From Elmis aenea (Eukaryota > Arthropoda > Insecta > Coleoptera > Elmidae), in assembly GCA_947652605.1 (NCBI GenBank), contig OX393579.1, positions 22,155,674-22,219,673 of the forward strand: a stretch of DNA of 64,000 bases, in the 5' to 3' direction. Below the pieces are notes generated by a model that worked only from the letters and a program-made list of their open reading frames with translations, did no database searches and was not told the origin of the DNA. Positions 35,323 to 47,000 of the stretch are shown here, piece by piece; the stretch's first letter is position 1; each line of letters opens with the position of its first letter. The position numbers and the translations under genes are program-made.

Positions 35323-35367
35323 ATCTTCTTCTTAATCGTTTCCTCTTGTACCTTTCGGTGTCGAGGT
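35323..35367 (-). repeat. Isolated copy of a LINE 3' tail
   Basis: About 45 bases nearly identical to the tail at 3131-3175 (CTTCTTCTTAAT.G.TTCCTC then TTGTACCTTTCGGTGTCGAG). It lies just before the 5' region of the ORF1-bearing LINE. Confidence 0.6.
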
Positions 35368-36113
35368 AATAATGTGTTGAGTGGCGACGCGACAACCGTG
35401 TACACGGCTCCGTCACATCGTGTTAGTTAAAGTTAAGAAATCCAGTGAAAATAATAAAAAATAAATAATAGCAATTTAGAGAATCGAAGCTAATAATAAT
35501 ACATTTAAAAATAGTTGTGAAAGTGAAGGGATTTTGAATTTAGTTTTTAAAAGACATATTTAACATCATTAATAATAAAAGTTTAAACGTACGTGTAAGT
35601 GTAAGGGAAACGCTGAGTGCGCGAAACGTAGGCAATTGACCCTAGTGCAGCGCGTCAACTATAAGTGAACGATCTAATAGTGAGTAAGTGAGTGATAAAT
35701 GGACAAATTATTTGGAAAAAAGGACGACAGGAAAAGAGAGAGAGAAGACAAAAACAAAGAAGGAACAGAGGCATTTCGGAAAAGTAAATTAGTTATTAGG
35801 TCCCCGGATCAATCAAAGCAAAAGATAACAGCAACACTGCACATCTTTAATAATCAAGAGAGAGCAGTTATAAAACCGGACATTAATATGGAGGAGGTAA
35901 AAGCTATGTTTGGCATTAGGAAGGAGGTGAGAGACGGTTTTAATGAGTGCAATGAAAAAATAAGGAAACTTACCGAAAAAATGATAGAGAGAGAAGAAAA
36001 ATGGGAAGAGGAAAAACAGGGCATGCAAAAGAGAATTAAAAGATTAGAAGACAGACTGGAAGCACAAGAAAAAGAAAGGAAAAGAAACAACATAGTACTT
36101 AAAGGTATAAATA

Positions 36114-38626
36114 CAGGGTTCTCGTTTTTCGCGGCTCACTATGGGGATCTCGTAAACGGTAAGAGTTACGACTTCGGTTAAATTGGGGCAAAGTTGTATA
36201 TTCAGGTGCTTAATAATTTGACGCAAACAGAACTTATTTATCTTTTTTAGTTTTTGAGATATAGGGAAAAAAGTAAAAAAGTGGATTTTTGTTTTTCGCC
36301 CGTAACTTTTTCATTTGATGTCGAATTTCATTTCTGTTACAACGTTTTTATGGCCACTTTTTGCAAGGAATCAGAATCCCCAATTATATTTTCCATACGA
36401 CGTTTCGTTTTTTTAAAACCATCATCAGGTCAATTTTTTCTTATGGACGCTATTTCTGATTTTAACGCCAGTTTGTAGAGAATTTTATTCTGAATTCGAA
36501 AATGTATAACACTTGGCACTTTTTTGAAACCATTGTTGTTAAAAATGGCTAATACAAATATTTTATTTAAAACAAATCCTAATCGGCATGGTAAATAATT
36601 TTCTTTGTCCCTTTTTTCTTGGAAGCAGGTAATTAAACCGCATTAAATTACTATTAAAGGGATTTAATTAAATATTTAACACAAAACGAAAATAGGTAGG
36701 TATTTATTTATTTATTGGACGAAAAAAAAACAGCTATGCCACCCATGCACGGTGACCCAACCAAGAACAAACTTAACTTGTCAAACGAATGCATTGGTTA
36801 CATCTTTAACGAGTTATGCCCTTTATCTGCATTAATGGCTTCTAATAGGTAAACAGATTTTTGGACGTTTTTTAAAAAGTATGAAAACTTATATTTGGTT
36901 ACGAAAATTTTGTTGCACATTTTTATATGCCAAATAATATAATTGTGAGTTTAGGGAAGTGAGAGGACAAGTACGTTTTGGATTGAATGTGTGGGTGGGA
37001 ATGTTTGACGATGTTTTATTAGGACCAATTATTTACGAAAGAAATTTAACTGGCGAAATGTACAATAATTTTATAAGGACCCGCTTGTTGGATCTTCTAG
37101 ATGATATGCCCCTTAATTGCTTGCAAAATATGTGGTGGCAACAAGATGGGGCGCCTGCACACACAGCTGGCCGTGTAATAACCGCTATAAATGAAATGTT
37201 TCCAAATAAATGGATAGGGAGGAGGGGTCCGGTAGAATGGCCCGCTCGATCTCCCGACCGATCCCCTTGCTATTTTTTTTATGGGGCAGGTTAAAAGATG
37301 TGATTTATGGGGTTGATCAAAACCCACAAAACACTGAAGAACTGCGAGGGAACATTTTGGCAGGTTTTGCTCAGGTAAGAAGGCGCGACATTCTGAGAGC
37401 TACTTCTACAGGAGTATCAAGGCGCATCAACAAGTGCCTAGAAGTTAGGGGACATCATTTTCAGCATTTGTTATAGGTTGTAGTATTAGGAATTATTTAT
37501 ATTAAAAATTATTTGTTATTTGTTATTCATTATTATTATGTTTTGACGTTTCATAACCATTTATATTTTATTTCACAAATCATAGCCTTATTTCTCTGTT
37601 TCATAGTGATTTAGATCACAGAACATATTTAGATTAGGTTTAATTAATAAAATTGACATTTCGTTAACAAAAGGAGGTATTAATAAATATGTTGAGAATG
37701 CATTATTTACTTATTAGCAAATATGTTTAGAATATTTTCCTCGGTTAAGTAATAAGATACACTAAACTATAAGTAATAAAATACACTAATACATTTAATC
37801 CCTTATTTGGCATATAAAAATGTGCAACAAAATTTTCGTAACCAAATATGTTTTCATACTTTTTAAAAAACGTCCAAAAATCTGTTTACCTATAAGAAGC
37901 CATTAATGCAGATAGAGGGCATAACTCGTTAAAGATGTAACCAATGCATTCGTTTGACAAATTAAGTTTGTTCTTGGTTGGGTGACAGTGCATGGGTGGC
38001 ATAGCTGTTTTTTTTTTACGTCCAATAAATAAATAAATACCTACCTATTTTCGTTTTGTGTTAAATATTTGATTAAATCCCTTTAATAGTAATTTAATGC
38101 GGTTTAATTACCTGCTTCCAAGAAAAAAGGGACAAAGAAAATTATTTACCATGCCGATTAGGATTTGTGTTAAATAAAATATTTGCTTTAGTCATTTTTA
38201 ACAACAATGGTTTCAAAAAAGTGCCAAGTGTTATACATTTTCGAATTCAGAATAAAATTCTCAACAAACTGGCGTTAAAATCAGAAATAGCGTCCATTAG
38301 AAAAAATTGACCTGATGATGGTTTTAAAAAAACGAAACGTCGCATGGAAAATATATCTGGGGATTCTGATTTCTTGCAAAAAGTGGCCATGAAAAAGTTT
38401 TAACAGAAATGAAATTCGACATCAAATGAAAAAGTTACGGGCAAAAAACAAAAATCCACTTTTTTACTTTTTTCCCTATATCTCAAAAACTAAAAAAGAT
38501 AAATAAGTTCTGTTTGCGTCAAATTATTAAGCACCTGAATATACAACTTTGCCCCAATTTAACCGAAGTCGTAACTCTTACCGTTTACGAGATCCCCATA
38601 GTGAGCCGCGAAAAACGAGAACCCTG
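36114..38626 (+). mobile_element. Tc1/mariner-like element with about 830-bp inverted repeats
   Basis: Begins CAGGGTTCTCGTTTTTCGCG and ends CGCGAAAAACGAGAACCCTG, with TA on both sides (36112-36113, 38627-38628). The arms run to about 36940 and from about 37798, still sharing phrases such as GTGCACATTTTTATATGCCAAAT against its reverse (with small differences) at the inner edges. Between them is a partial transposase (36959-37476). The host LINE frame is restored when the element is removed. Confidence 0.92.
36959..37476 (+). pseudogene. Tc1/mariner-like transposase, C-terminal part, frameshifted
   Basis: The first frame (36959-37294) reads ..VRFGLNVWVGMF, then NMWWQQDGAPAHTAGRVI and EWPARSPDRSP. 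QQDGAPAHT is the second catalytic Asp motif and WPARSPD the third-motif region of DDE/D transposases. At a run of T (about 37272-37279) the frame shifts by one base: the next frame continues FFLWGRLKDVIYGV.. to a stop at 37474-37476. The N-terminal DNA-binding domain and the first Asp are absent. Inactive. Confidence 0.85.
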
Positions 38627-38849
38627 TATACAGCAAGAAAAACTTGAAGGAGTGCAAGAATTCATTTGGAAGGAGATTGGAGTAAAAGTTGATGTGACTG
38701 AATCGTATAAAGTGGGAAAAATCCCGGGGCAACAAGTCATAATAGCTAAACTGGATAACGGAAGGCAAAAGCTAGAGGTAATGAAAAACAAAAGTAAAAT
38801 GAAAGGGAAAAAAAATGTACATAATTACATATTTAATGGTAAATAAAAC

Positions 38850-40943
38850 TGGTTTAAAAGTATTCCACCATATTCATCCCAAAGACTGTCCAAAAAAATG
38901 CTCACTTTTTTCTATCAGTAGATTTAAAAATGTATTAAATGACTATGCTAAACCTATACTTTAATTTTCATATGAAACATATTTATAAACATCACGCACG
39001 ACTTGACTTATCACAAGTGTAGCTGCTATTGGCGTTGGCGCCAGATTTGTTCCATGACAGTTACTACGCAAGCGCATATGTGACGCAATATGGTAACGGC
39101 AGTAGCGGCCTGTCGGCCATTTATTTGCGTCAGCTCATTAACATCTCTGGCAGCAAGCAATATTTCCTCGTCTTTGAAGTTGAATATAATCGATAATAAA
39201 TCTGGTAATACATCATTCAGATACTATACTTTGCAATCAAAAAAACTGTTGTGGTACCTACGATATGCTTTACAATTTGTGTAACATTTAAGCGGTCGCA
39301 ATCGATTTCCTGAGTGTTATTTTTACCGGCTTTTAGTGATAAAGCTTGTCTGCAAGTGTATTTTCAACGACTTTTTTAAATTCCACATATACTGTTGTTA
39401 CAGGTGTATTGTGTTAATAATGTTTATTGTCAGTTTGTGGATTCTAACCTTTATGTGACAAAATTAAGGTGCGTCTTCATGAAAAATGTTCTGTGAGTTT
39501 TTTGGCGATATTTATTACTTCTCCCTAGAAAATTGTATGAGTAATTGCTATAATTATTATAAAAGTTAAATATAGATCATATTAAAAGCAACTTATCCAG
39601 TGGTATTAGACTGCGTCAACAATAAGTTTTAAACATAATTGTTGAATACGTGGGTATATTATGATTTTATTTTGAAATTCAATTGAATTCATGATAGAAG
39701 ATTAACGCAACAAATGATTTTGGTTGTAATACTTTCAAAATTGTTATAACATTGGTATTCTACCCTATATTGTCACTTGCACATAATCAATTAACCTCTA
39801 AGAAGACAAATCATGCATGTTCTTCATTTTAACAAAGGACTTTTATAATTTTTTTGTCTAATAAAATTTTATTTTGAAAGTAAGTGGGGTTTCTAGGTGC
39901 TTCATATACTTGTAGGTCTCATACGTTTTAAAGTTTATTGAATTGCATTCCATCGTGATTCCATGTTTTGTACCACACAATAATTATTAGTTGATTATAC
40001 ACCTACCAACTTGATAAAATGATAGGTAGGTACACACACATGCAACTCGGTAAATAATACGACATACTCCTACATTTTTTTATTTAGGACTTGTCACTTT
40101 TTGTTTATGGATACTTTTTTATGTATATGCATGTGTTTGGTGGTGGTTTTTATTATTCTGCTATTCGCTGTAGTAATTACATAGTTTACTATTACAGTGT
40201 TGGTGATACTTATTCTAGATACCAAAGTAAATATTTAAAAACCTTAACAACATTGGTTTTAAGAACTCAAAAATGTTCACAAGCTTTATTTATCACAAAT
40301 TTTAATGTTACTGTTAGTTAATAAGTTATTTAGTTAGAATTTACATAAGTATTAATTTTTGGTAACATAAATCTAAAAACAATTTAAGTGCCCTTAAAAA
40401 AAAATGTTTTTTCATTAACCATCACTACAACTGCTATAGCTTCGGATATACCAATAATGTTTATTTTCACCAAACTGCTTTTAAAAATATAACAAACGTA
40501 AAACCATTTGTTAGCAACAACAACAGTCTTGATGGTATAGAAATAATATCGCACCCTGGCAAGAAAAATACCTTAACTTAAAAAGCTTACACGTATCTAC
40601 CCCCAACTTTACTACACTGGTGAGAAGCGACTGAGGCATTTACAATATTTTTTGAAAAGTATAATGCCAACAAAGGTTTTAGAATTCGTGTCAAACATAC
40701 CCAGAATCTTAACCATATCAATTCTAAGTTTTATTATTAAGTTTTTTCGACATACTGAAAAATTTCTGTTTTTGAGTTGTTTTTGCCGGGGTGCCAGATA
40801 TGAAAATAGCAGCTAAGATTTCTGCCCGTTCAATTCTAAATCTCTTAAACCAGGGTCTGTTCATTCAAGGTTTTACTGAAAGTAAAGTAAAATTTAAGGT
40901 TTATTTTTAGTAGTATCTAATACTTCTTATATTTTTAATATAG
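38850..40943. promoter_or_regulatory. loqs: loqs 5' region; possible non-coding first exon
   Basis: No coding evidence. A patch with more G+C lies at about 39020-39135 (TTGGCGTTGGCGCCAGATTT, AACGGCAGTAGCGGCCTGTC), and a strong donor-like site AAG|GTGCGT is near 39468. Since the first coding exon starts with a splice acceptor at 40943, an upstream non-coding exon is expected; 39020-39467 is my best guess. Several short open frames show no motif. Confidence 0.3.
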
Positions 40944-40952
40944 GAGCAAGGT

Positions 40953-41078
40953 ATGGACCAAATAATAACAGAACCAACTACATTACACAATAACTTTTCC
41001 CGTAGAAGAAACAATAAACCAACAACAGTGCGCAATATGTTGTCAGAGACATTGTCTTTGGGAGAAGCTGCAAAACTG
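40953..41078 (+). CDS. loqs: loqs exon 1 (first coding)
   Basis: Residues 1-42, [20 protein letters not shown].. with no domain. The acceptor TTTTAATATAG ends at 40943, nine bases before the ATG. Donor GTAAGT at 41079. Reading through the donor soon hits a stop. Confidence 0.85.
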
Positions 41079-44000
41079 GTAAGTCTATTAAAAATATGTG
41101 CACTGTTTACGTCAAGTTATGAATATGCTATTTATTTTTCGTATTGTTTGTAATCTTAGACGTCTGTTATTCAGGAAATGAAATCGCTTCCCACAAAAAC
41201 ACCGGTATCTGTATTACAAGAATTGCTTAGCCGTCGTGGAATAACACCAAAATATGAATTAGTTCAAATAGAAGGTGCTATACATGAACCAATTTTCCGA
41301 TACCGTGTGTTTTTGAGCAGTGAATTTGTCGCAACTGGTACAGGGCGATCGAAAAAGGAAGCTAAACATGCAGCAGCTAAAAATCTTTTAGATCTGCTGG
41401 TCGGAAAACAAACTCCTGAACAAGCAAATGCTGCCAATGGAGCACCAACCACAAACGACATGTAAGTCATTTTAATTAAAAGCATGATTTCAGTAATTAC
41501 TTATATTAATTTTTATTTGTAGAACTACTGCAGTGGTGTCACCGTATGATGACAAAGTATTGGGAAATCCAATTGGCTGGTTACAAGAAATGTGTATGTC
41601 ACGCCGCTGGCCACCTCCATCCTATGAAATGGTTCATGAAGAAGGTTTGCCACATGAGCGACAATTTACTATCGCCTGTGAAGTTTTAAAACATCGAGAG
41701 GTTGGCACCGGCAAGTCTAAAAAATTAGCAAAACGAATGGCTGCACATAAAATGTGGCAAGCATTGCAAGATGTACCTCTGGAAGGAAGCAATCTTCCAC
41801 AAGGTTTTGAAGATGAAGACGATGTAAGTGTTAAATACCTAAATAGTGTTATTTCGTGTTACAGTTTTTAAAATTTCTTACGATTCCTATCTCTTGCATA
41901 GTTGCATTGTCATTCTTAATTAAGTAACATATTCATGCCCGCTACTGTACTGAAAAATTAAATTTATCACATATTTAACGGATTGCTTTTTTTTTTATTG
42001 AAAATGCAGTAGTTAGCAGTTTTGTTGTTTTTTCTAAAATGAAGTTTGTCAGGAAACCTTATATTGTTATTTCCATACATGAGGTAATTTTGTTTACTAT
42101 CCTAAACAGTGCTGTTTTTGTTTGTTATAGTTTATAATAACTTTTTTGTGCGATCGCACTAGAAACAGGTGTTTGGCGGACGCGTTAGCAGCCATTAAGT
42201 ACTGCATTACCGGCGTTACTCTTAGCAACGGCCTAAAGAGTACTTTTCAGGCCGTTATCCTTAGCAACGGCCGAAAAAGTAACTTTAACTTTTTCGGCCG
42301 CTACAGCGTACGAAAAAGTAAATTTGCATTAAAGCTAACATCATACGCCGTCATCTGTCAGTGACAGAATGTCACGTAGTTTCTAACCTATATTTTTGAA
42401 AAATACCAAAAATTTAAATTGTTTTTAATTCTATCGCACAAAAAATGTAATATGCACGTCGGCCAAAACGTACTTTTTGGTCTTGATACATAAATAACTA
42501 TTTTTTGTACCTTTTATTGAAATTAAACTGTTATTGTGTACAGGGCAGACTAAATTCAAATGTTTTATAAGGTATCTTGGTTAGCAAAGATCTGCTATCT
42601 GCCTCGTGGGTAGGGTTGCCATATTATATATATATATATATATAATCAAATTCCCTTCTACCCGTAGGTGTAGGGAGGTGTGCACAAGCACATCTATGTA
42701 TTGTACATGAATTTTCGCCACTGTTTTTTGTTCTGTGCCATTTCTTTCGCTTCGCACCACGATTTTCCCTTCTTCTCCAAGGTTTTTGCTACTGCCTTTT
42801 CCCATGTTTCTCTCGGTCTTCCTCTTTTCCTCCTTGTTTGTATTCTTGCTTCCCACACTCTCTTTACCTGTCTTCTTGTGTCCATTCTTTGTAGATGCCC
42901 CCACCAGCTCAGTTGCCTAGTTTCTATAAATTCCAGAATAGATTCTACTTCCAGTTCATTTCTAATCTGTTCATTTCATATTTTGTCTTTTCTTGTTACG
43001 CCTCTTACTCTTCTTAAAAATTTCATTTCAGTCGCTTGTATTTTACTTTTTTGGCTCGATGTTAATGCCCATGACTCGCACCCAAATGTCAAAATTGGTC
43101 TATATATCGCACGGTAAACGCTCATTTTTGTTTTTTTGGTGACTTCTTGTTTATTAATAAAGGTTTTGTCTATGGCGTTGCCATATTACAAAATTGAAAA
43201 AGCGGAACATTTTCACTAGTGGAAAGTTAAAAAGCAACTCTGGAAGAAAAAAGGTTGATGACTAAAAAAAATGTACAAAAAACTTTTTAAAACAACTTTT
43301 TTTTTGTTTTGCAACCAATTATAATAATTTTTCCAAGTTGCTCTAAATTTGCCGGGTCTAATATGGAAATCAATATTGACAGTCATTTTATACAGAAATT
43401 TTAAATTAATTTATTAAATTGTTATTACTACTTGTTTTACAAATTTTTTTATCGCCTTCTTGATCTTTTAGTAAAAACTTGACTACGTTTTTCGTCTTGC
43501 AAATCGTATTTACTGCTGTCTGACATATTTGAATACTTTTGGATGCAAATTATAGGATGTAACAATAAAACAACATAAACTTTACGGGTCACTTCGTCAC
43601 TATCGAAATAAAGAGTTCACACAATCGAACAGATAAAGAAAATAAACACAAAGGGCAGCTTTAAATAGCAAAAACTTGCGTTTCCGCCGCGTAAGTGATT
43701 AATCGCATGTGTGATCGCACGGTACTCTTCCCCACCCTTGGTTCCGATGGCGCGAGCGGCAAATATAAATTTGATAGTTTTTTCTACAAGAAGTTATTTT
43801 GTATTCAGGGTGTCCCAGATTACATTTCCAGCATGGGAATCTCGCTTATTATAAGAGATACAGGTTTGTTTAAATTAGAAGAATTATTCCTTAGCATGAG
43901 AGGAGTCACAATCAATTTTTAAAAGTACAAAATTCTTGGTGCTTTAGATGTTATAGCAGAAAATATGAAAATGTCGAATTTCTTTTTTCTCTCATAACTT

Positions 44001-47000
44001 GTTTGTCTTAATCATTAGAACAATTTTATTTGTACTTTCTTTAAGCACTTTTTAATGTAGAATGTAACTGTTATTTTAGATTATCTTTAACACCTACCAT
44101 TTTCGAGATATTACCCCTAACATTATTTTTCCTTATGGGCAGCGAAGTTGGCTATGGAATAATTGAATGTGCTTTTTTTCTCTTTAAATGAGATATTACT
44201 TGCTATATCTATTTTTATAAACAAATCACAAAATCAAGAAAAATCGTATTTTACCCTTCACTTATCAAGCTATCTATGAAAATGAAAACAAAAAACAACT
44301 AATTAAATGTCAAATGACAATTACCATTTGTCTGCGGTATCATTTATTAGAATTTCACATAATTGTTGTGTAATTCAATAGTCTTTGTAGTAATTATTGT
44401 AATAATGATGGCTACATTTAAAATTTGCAAAAAATTTGACATGTTGAGATGCTACATTCTTTACCATAACAACTGTGTAGAAGCTAAGCGAATATACTTA
44501 AAGCTGTATCTCGAGAAAAAGCAACGAAGGATGCGTAATTACAAAAATTTGGAAATAAATTTAAAAGTATATGTTTTTTTTCGAGAAACCAACCAAAAAT
44601 CCAAAACAAATCAATAATTAATTAGAATTATTTATTTTACACAGTTTCTATTGCAAACAATGTAGCATTTCAATATATACATTTTTTAATTAGTTGTAAA
44701 CGTGTCCATAATTATATGATAACAAATTGGCTACAAAGACTATCGAATTACACAACAATACTAAACAATTCTAATAAATGATACCGCAGACAGTTGGTAA
44801 CTGTCATTTGACATTTAATTAGTTGTTTTTATTTTCATAGATAGCTTGATAAGTGAAGGGTAAAATACCATTTTTCTTGGTTTTGTGACTTATTTATAAA
44901 AATAGATGTAGCAAATAATATTTCATTTTAAAGAGAAAAAAAGCACATTCAACTATTCCATAGCCAACTTCGCCAATAAGGAAAAATGAAGTTAGGGGTA
45001 ATATCTCGAAAATGGTAGGTGTTAAAAATAATCTAAAATAACAGTTACATTCTACATTAAAAAGTACCTTAAGAAAGTACAAATAAAATTGTTCTTATGA
45101 TTAAGACAAACAAGTTATGAGAGAAAAAAAAAATTGGACATTTTCATATTTTTTTGCTGTAACATATGAAGCACGAAGAATTTTGTACTTTCAAAAATTG
45201 ATTGTGGCCCCTCTCATATCAGGGAATAATTCATCTAATTTAAACAAACCTGTATCTCTTATAATAAGCGAGATCCCCATGCTGGAAATGTAATCTGGGA
45301 CACCCTGTATAACGATCAGCACCATGCGAGTGCAATTAATTATAGTGATAATAAAAAAATCCGTTGACCTATTTTGTCACCAGCCTTTTTTTTCCGTTTT
45401 TTTATTTTTTTTATTTTCTAAATCGGAACATTCTGCGTTCCGCTTGTGGGTAGATCGGAACGCGTAACTTTTTGTTACAAACCGGTACAGTTCCGCCAAA
45501 ATTGGAACGTATGGCAACCCTACTCATGGGTTATTTTTTGGAATAAACTGCCTGTGTTATCAGATTTTTTATATTGCTTTCCATTTTGGCACTACAGATG
45601 AAAAAATTTATTTCGTTTTTGAACATTTCCTTTAACTACTTTATTTTTAAAATTATTTTATGTAGGTTTTTTTTATAAATATTTTTATGCTTAATTAATT
45701 TTTTTTTAATTGATCTTGACTTTTGAGATATGTTGTAAACTTACATTTTGTTAATGGAAACTCTAGTAGACCACGACCTTATAAGAAAGAGCTTTTTTTA
45801 GCTTTTTAAAAATCTCATGTATGTGTTGCCAAACATAAATGAGATATGGCTAATTTTGTGAAAATTTTATCAGCGCAGTTTACCATGATTTCGCAAACAA
45901 GTGATGTTTACGATTAATAAACAGCTAAAATTAATATCCAAGTAAATTTTTTAACTTTTAAGCAAATCCGTGTATTATTTTGTATTTTATAAATGTTATT
46001 GTAGTACTGTAAACATAGCGAGTCAGAATTATTTGAAGTTAATTTAGGAGGGGACTCAATTAAATTACGTCTTTAACAATGAATTAGCATAAATTTTTAT
46101 GTGCAGTGTTTGCATCAAGACATCAACATTCCAAAAGTCAGCTCTGTGTCTAATTTTCACAATTCACCCACAAAAACAGCACTGATCCTAATAACCCAAA
46201 AATTCTATTTTATTGGTTCTTCCTCGTATTTTTACTATCTTTCAGCCTGTTATACTTTATAAAGAACATAAAAAATAAAAATGAATGGGTGTATTTTTCA
46301 GTTAGCTGCACGTGTTCAGGGTCGCTACACTGGACTGAAAGATAGTAAAATACCCACCCTGACCACGCCCCATTCTCACAAGGTATCGCAGTTCCATAAG
46401 AATTTGAAACAGTCCACAGGTGCTAAGCTGTCTGAGTTGCAGGTAAAAATTTATCTAAATTTATTTTTGTTAACAATGAAAACTTTCAGAATACATTATT
46501 TGTTTTTGCCTTTGGTAAATCACATTTGTTTTTAATTGTTTGATGTACACGGTATAAAACTACGGGAATTTCGTTTAATATAAGAGATAAAGATTCATTT
46601 AAATTATCAAAATGTTGCCTATGATAGGACTTAAATTGTATCTGTATATAGATGTTTTGAAAAATCCATAGTTAACTTGATAGAAACAAGTGATAAAATT
46701 TTGTATTTTATTTAATGTAAATATAAAAACAAGAATTTTTGTGCTTTATGATAATTTCATCTGCCTAAAGGTCCACACACACTGGCGCGATCTCGCTCGC
46801 GATCGCATTCACGATAATTGGTAATGGGTAGTTCACACGGTGACATTTAAAGTCGTGACTTCAAAATTTTTGCAAATTACGCGTGTAGACACCGATGTTT
46901 AACAATCCGAGGCGAATTTGCGAATTAGTACAAACCTTATAAAACAGGTTTTTATATATTTATTGTAGTTTTTAAAAATCTTAGATCATCAATGTCAAAT

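Larger units (their letters stand above)
35699..38846 (+). pseudogene. LINE ORF1 protein, split by a transposon
   Basis: The frame starts at 35699 (MDKLFGKKDDRKREREDKNK..). It has a coiled coil rich in E, K and R at about residues 65-125 and the linker ERKRNNIVLKGIN. At 36113 it is interrupted by the element at 36114-38626. The host frame resumes at 38629 after one copy of the TA duplication with no frame change (..LKGIN + IQQEKLEG..) and runs through VEVMKNKSK-like sequence (LEVMKNKSKMKGKKNV) to a stop at 38846. Joined length 210 residues. The order basic N-terminus, coiled coil, RRM-like R-N-N-I-V-L-K-G-I domain is that of non-LTR retrotransposon ORF1 proteins, which bind RNA. ORF2 is absent. 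Confidence 0.8.
42611..45522. mobile_element. hAT element hosting a LINE and a foldback element
   Basis: Left end TAGGGTTGCCATATTA and right end TATGGCAACCCTA. Flanks CTCGTGGG (42603-42610) and CTCATGGG (45523-45530) match at 7 of 8. GCGGAACATTTTC near 43200 and its counterpart near 45420-45510 (CGGAACATT, CCGCCAAAATTGGAACG) are subterminal repeats. Two later insertions (42627-43176, 43806-45307) make up most of its length. Confidence 0.85.

Noticed and set aside
42680..43117. 145-residue + strand frame
   Set aside because: Antisense to the LINE ORF2 C-terminus, which has the diagnostic RGRPRETW block.
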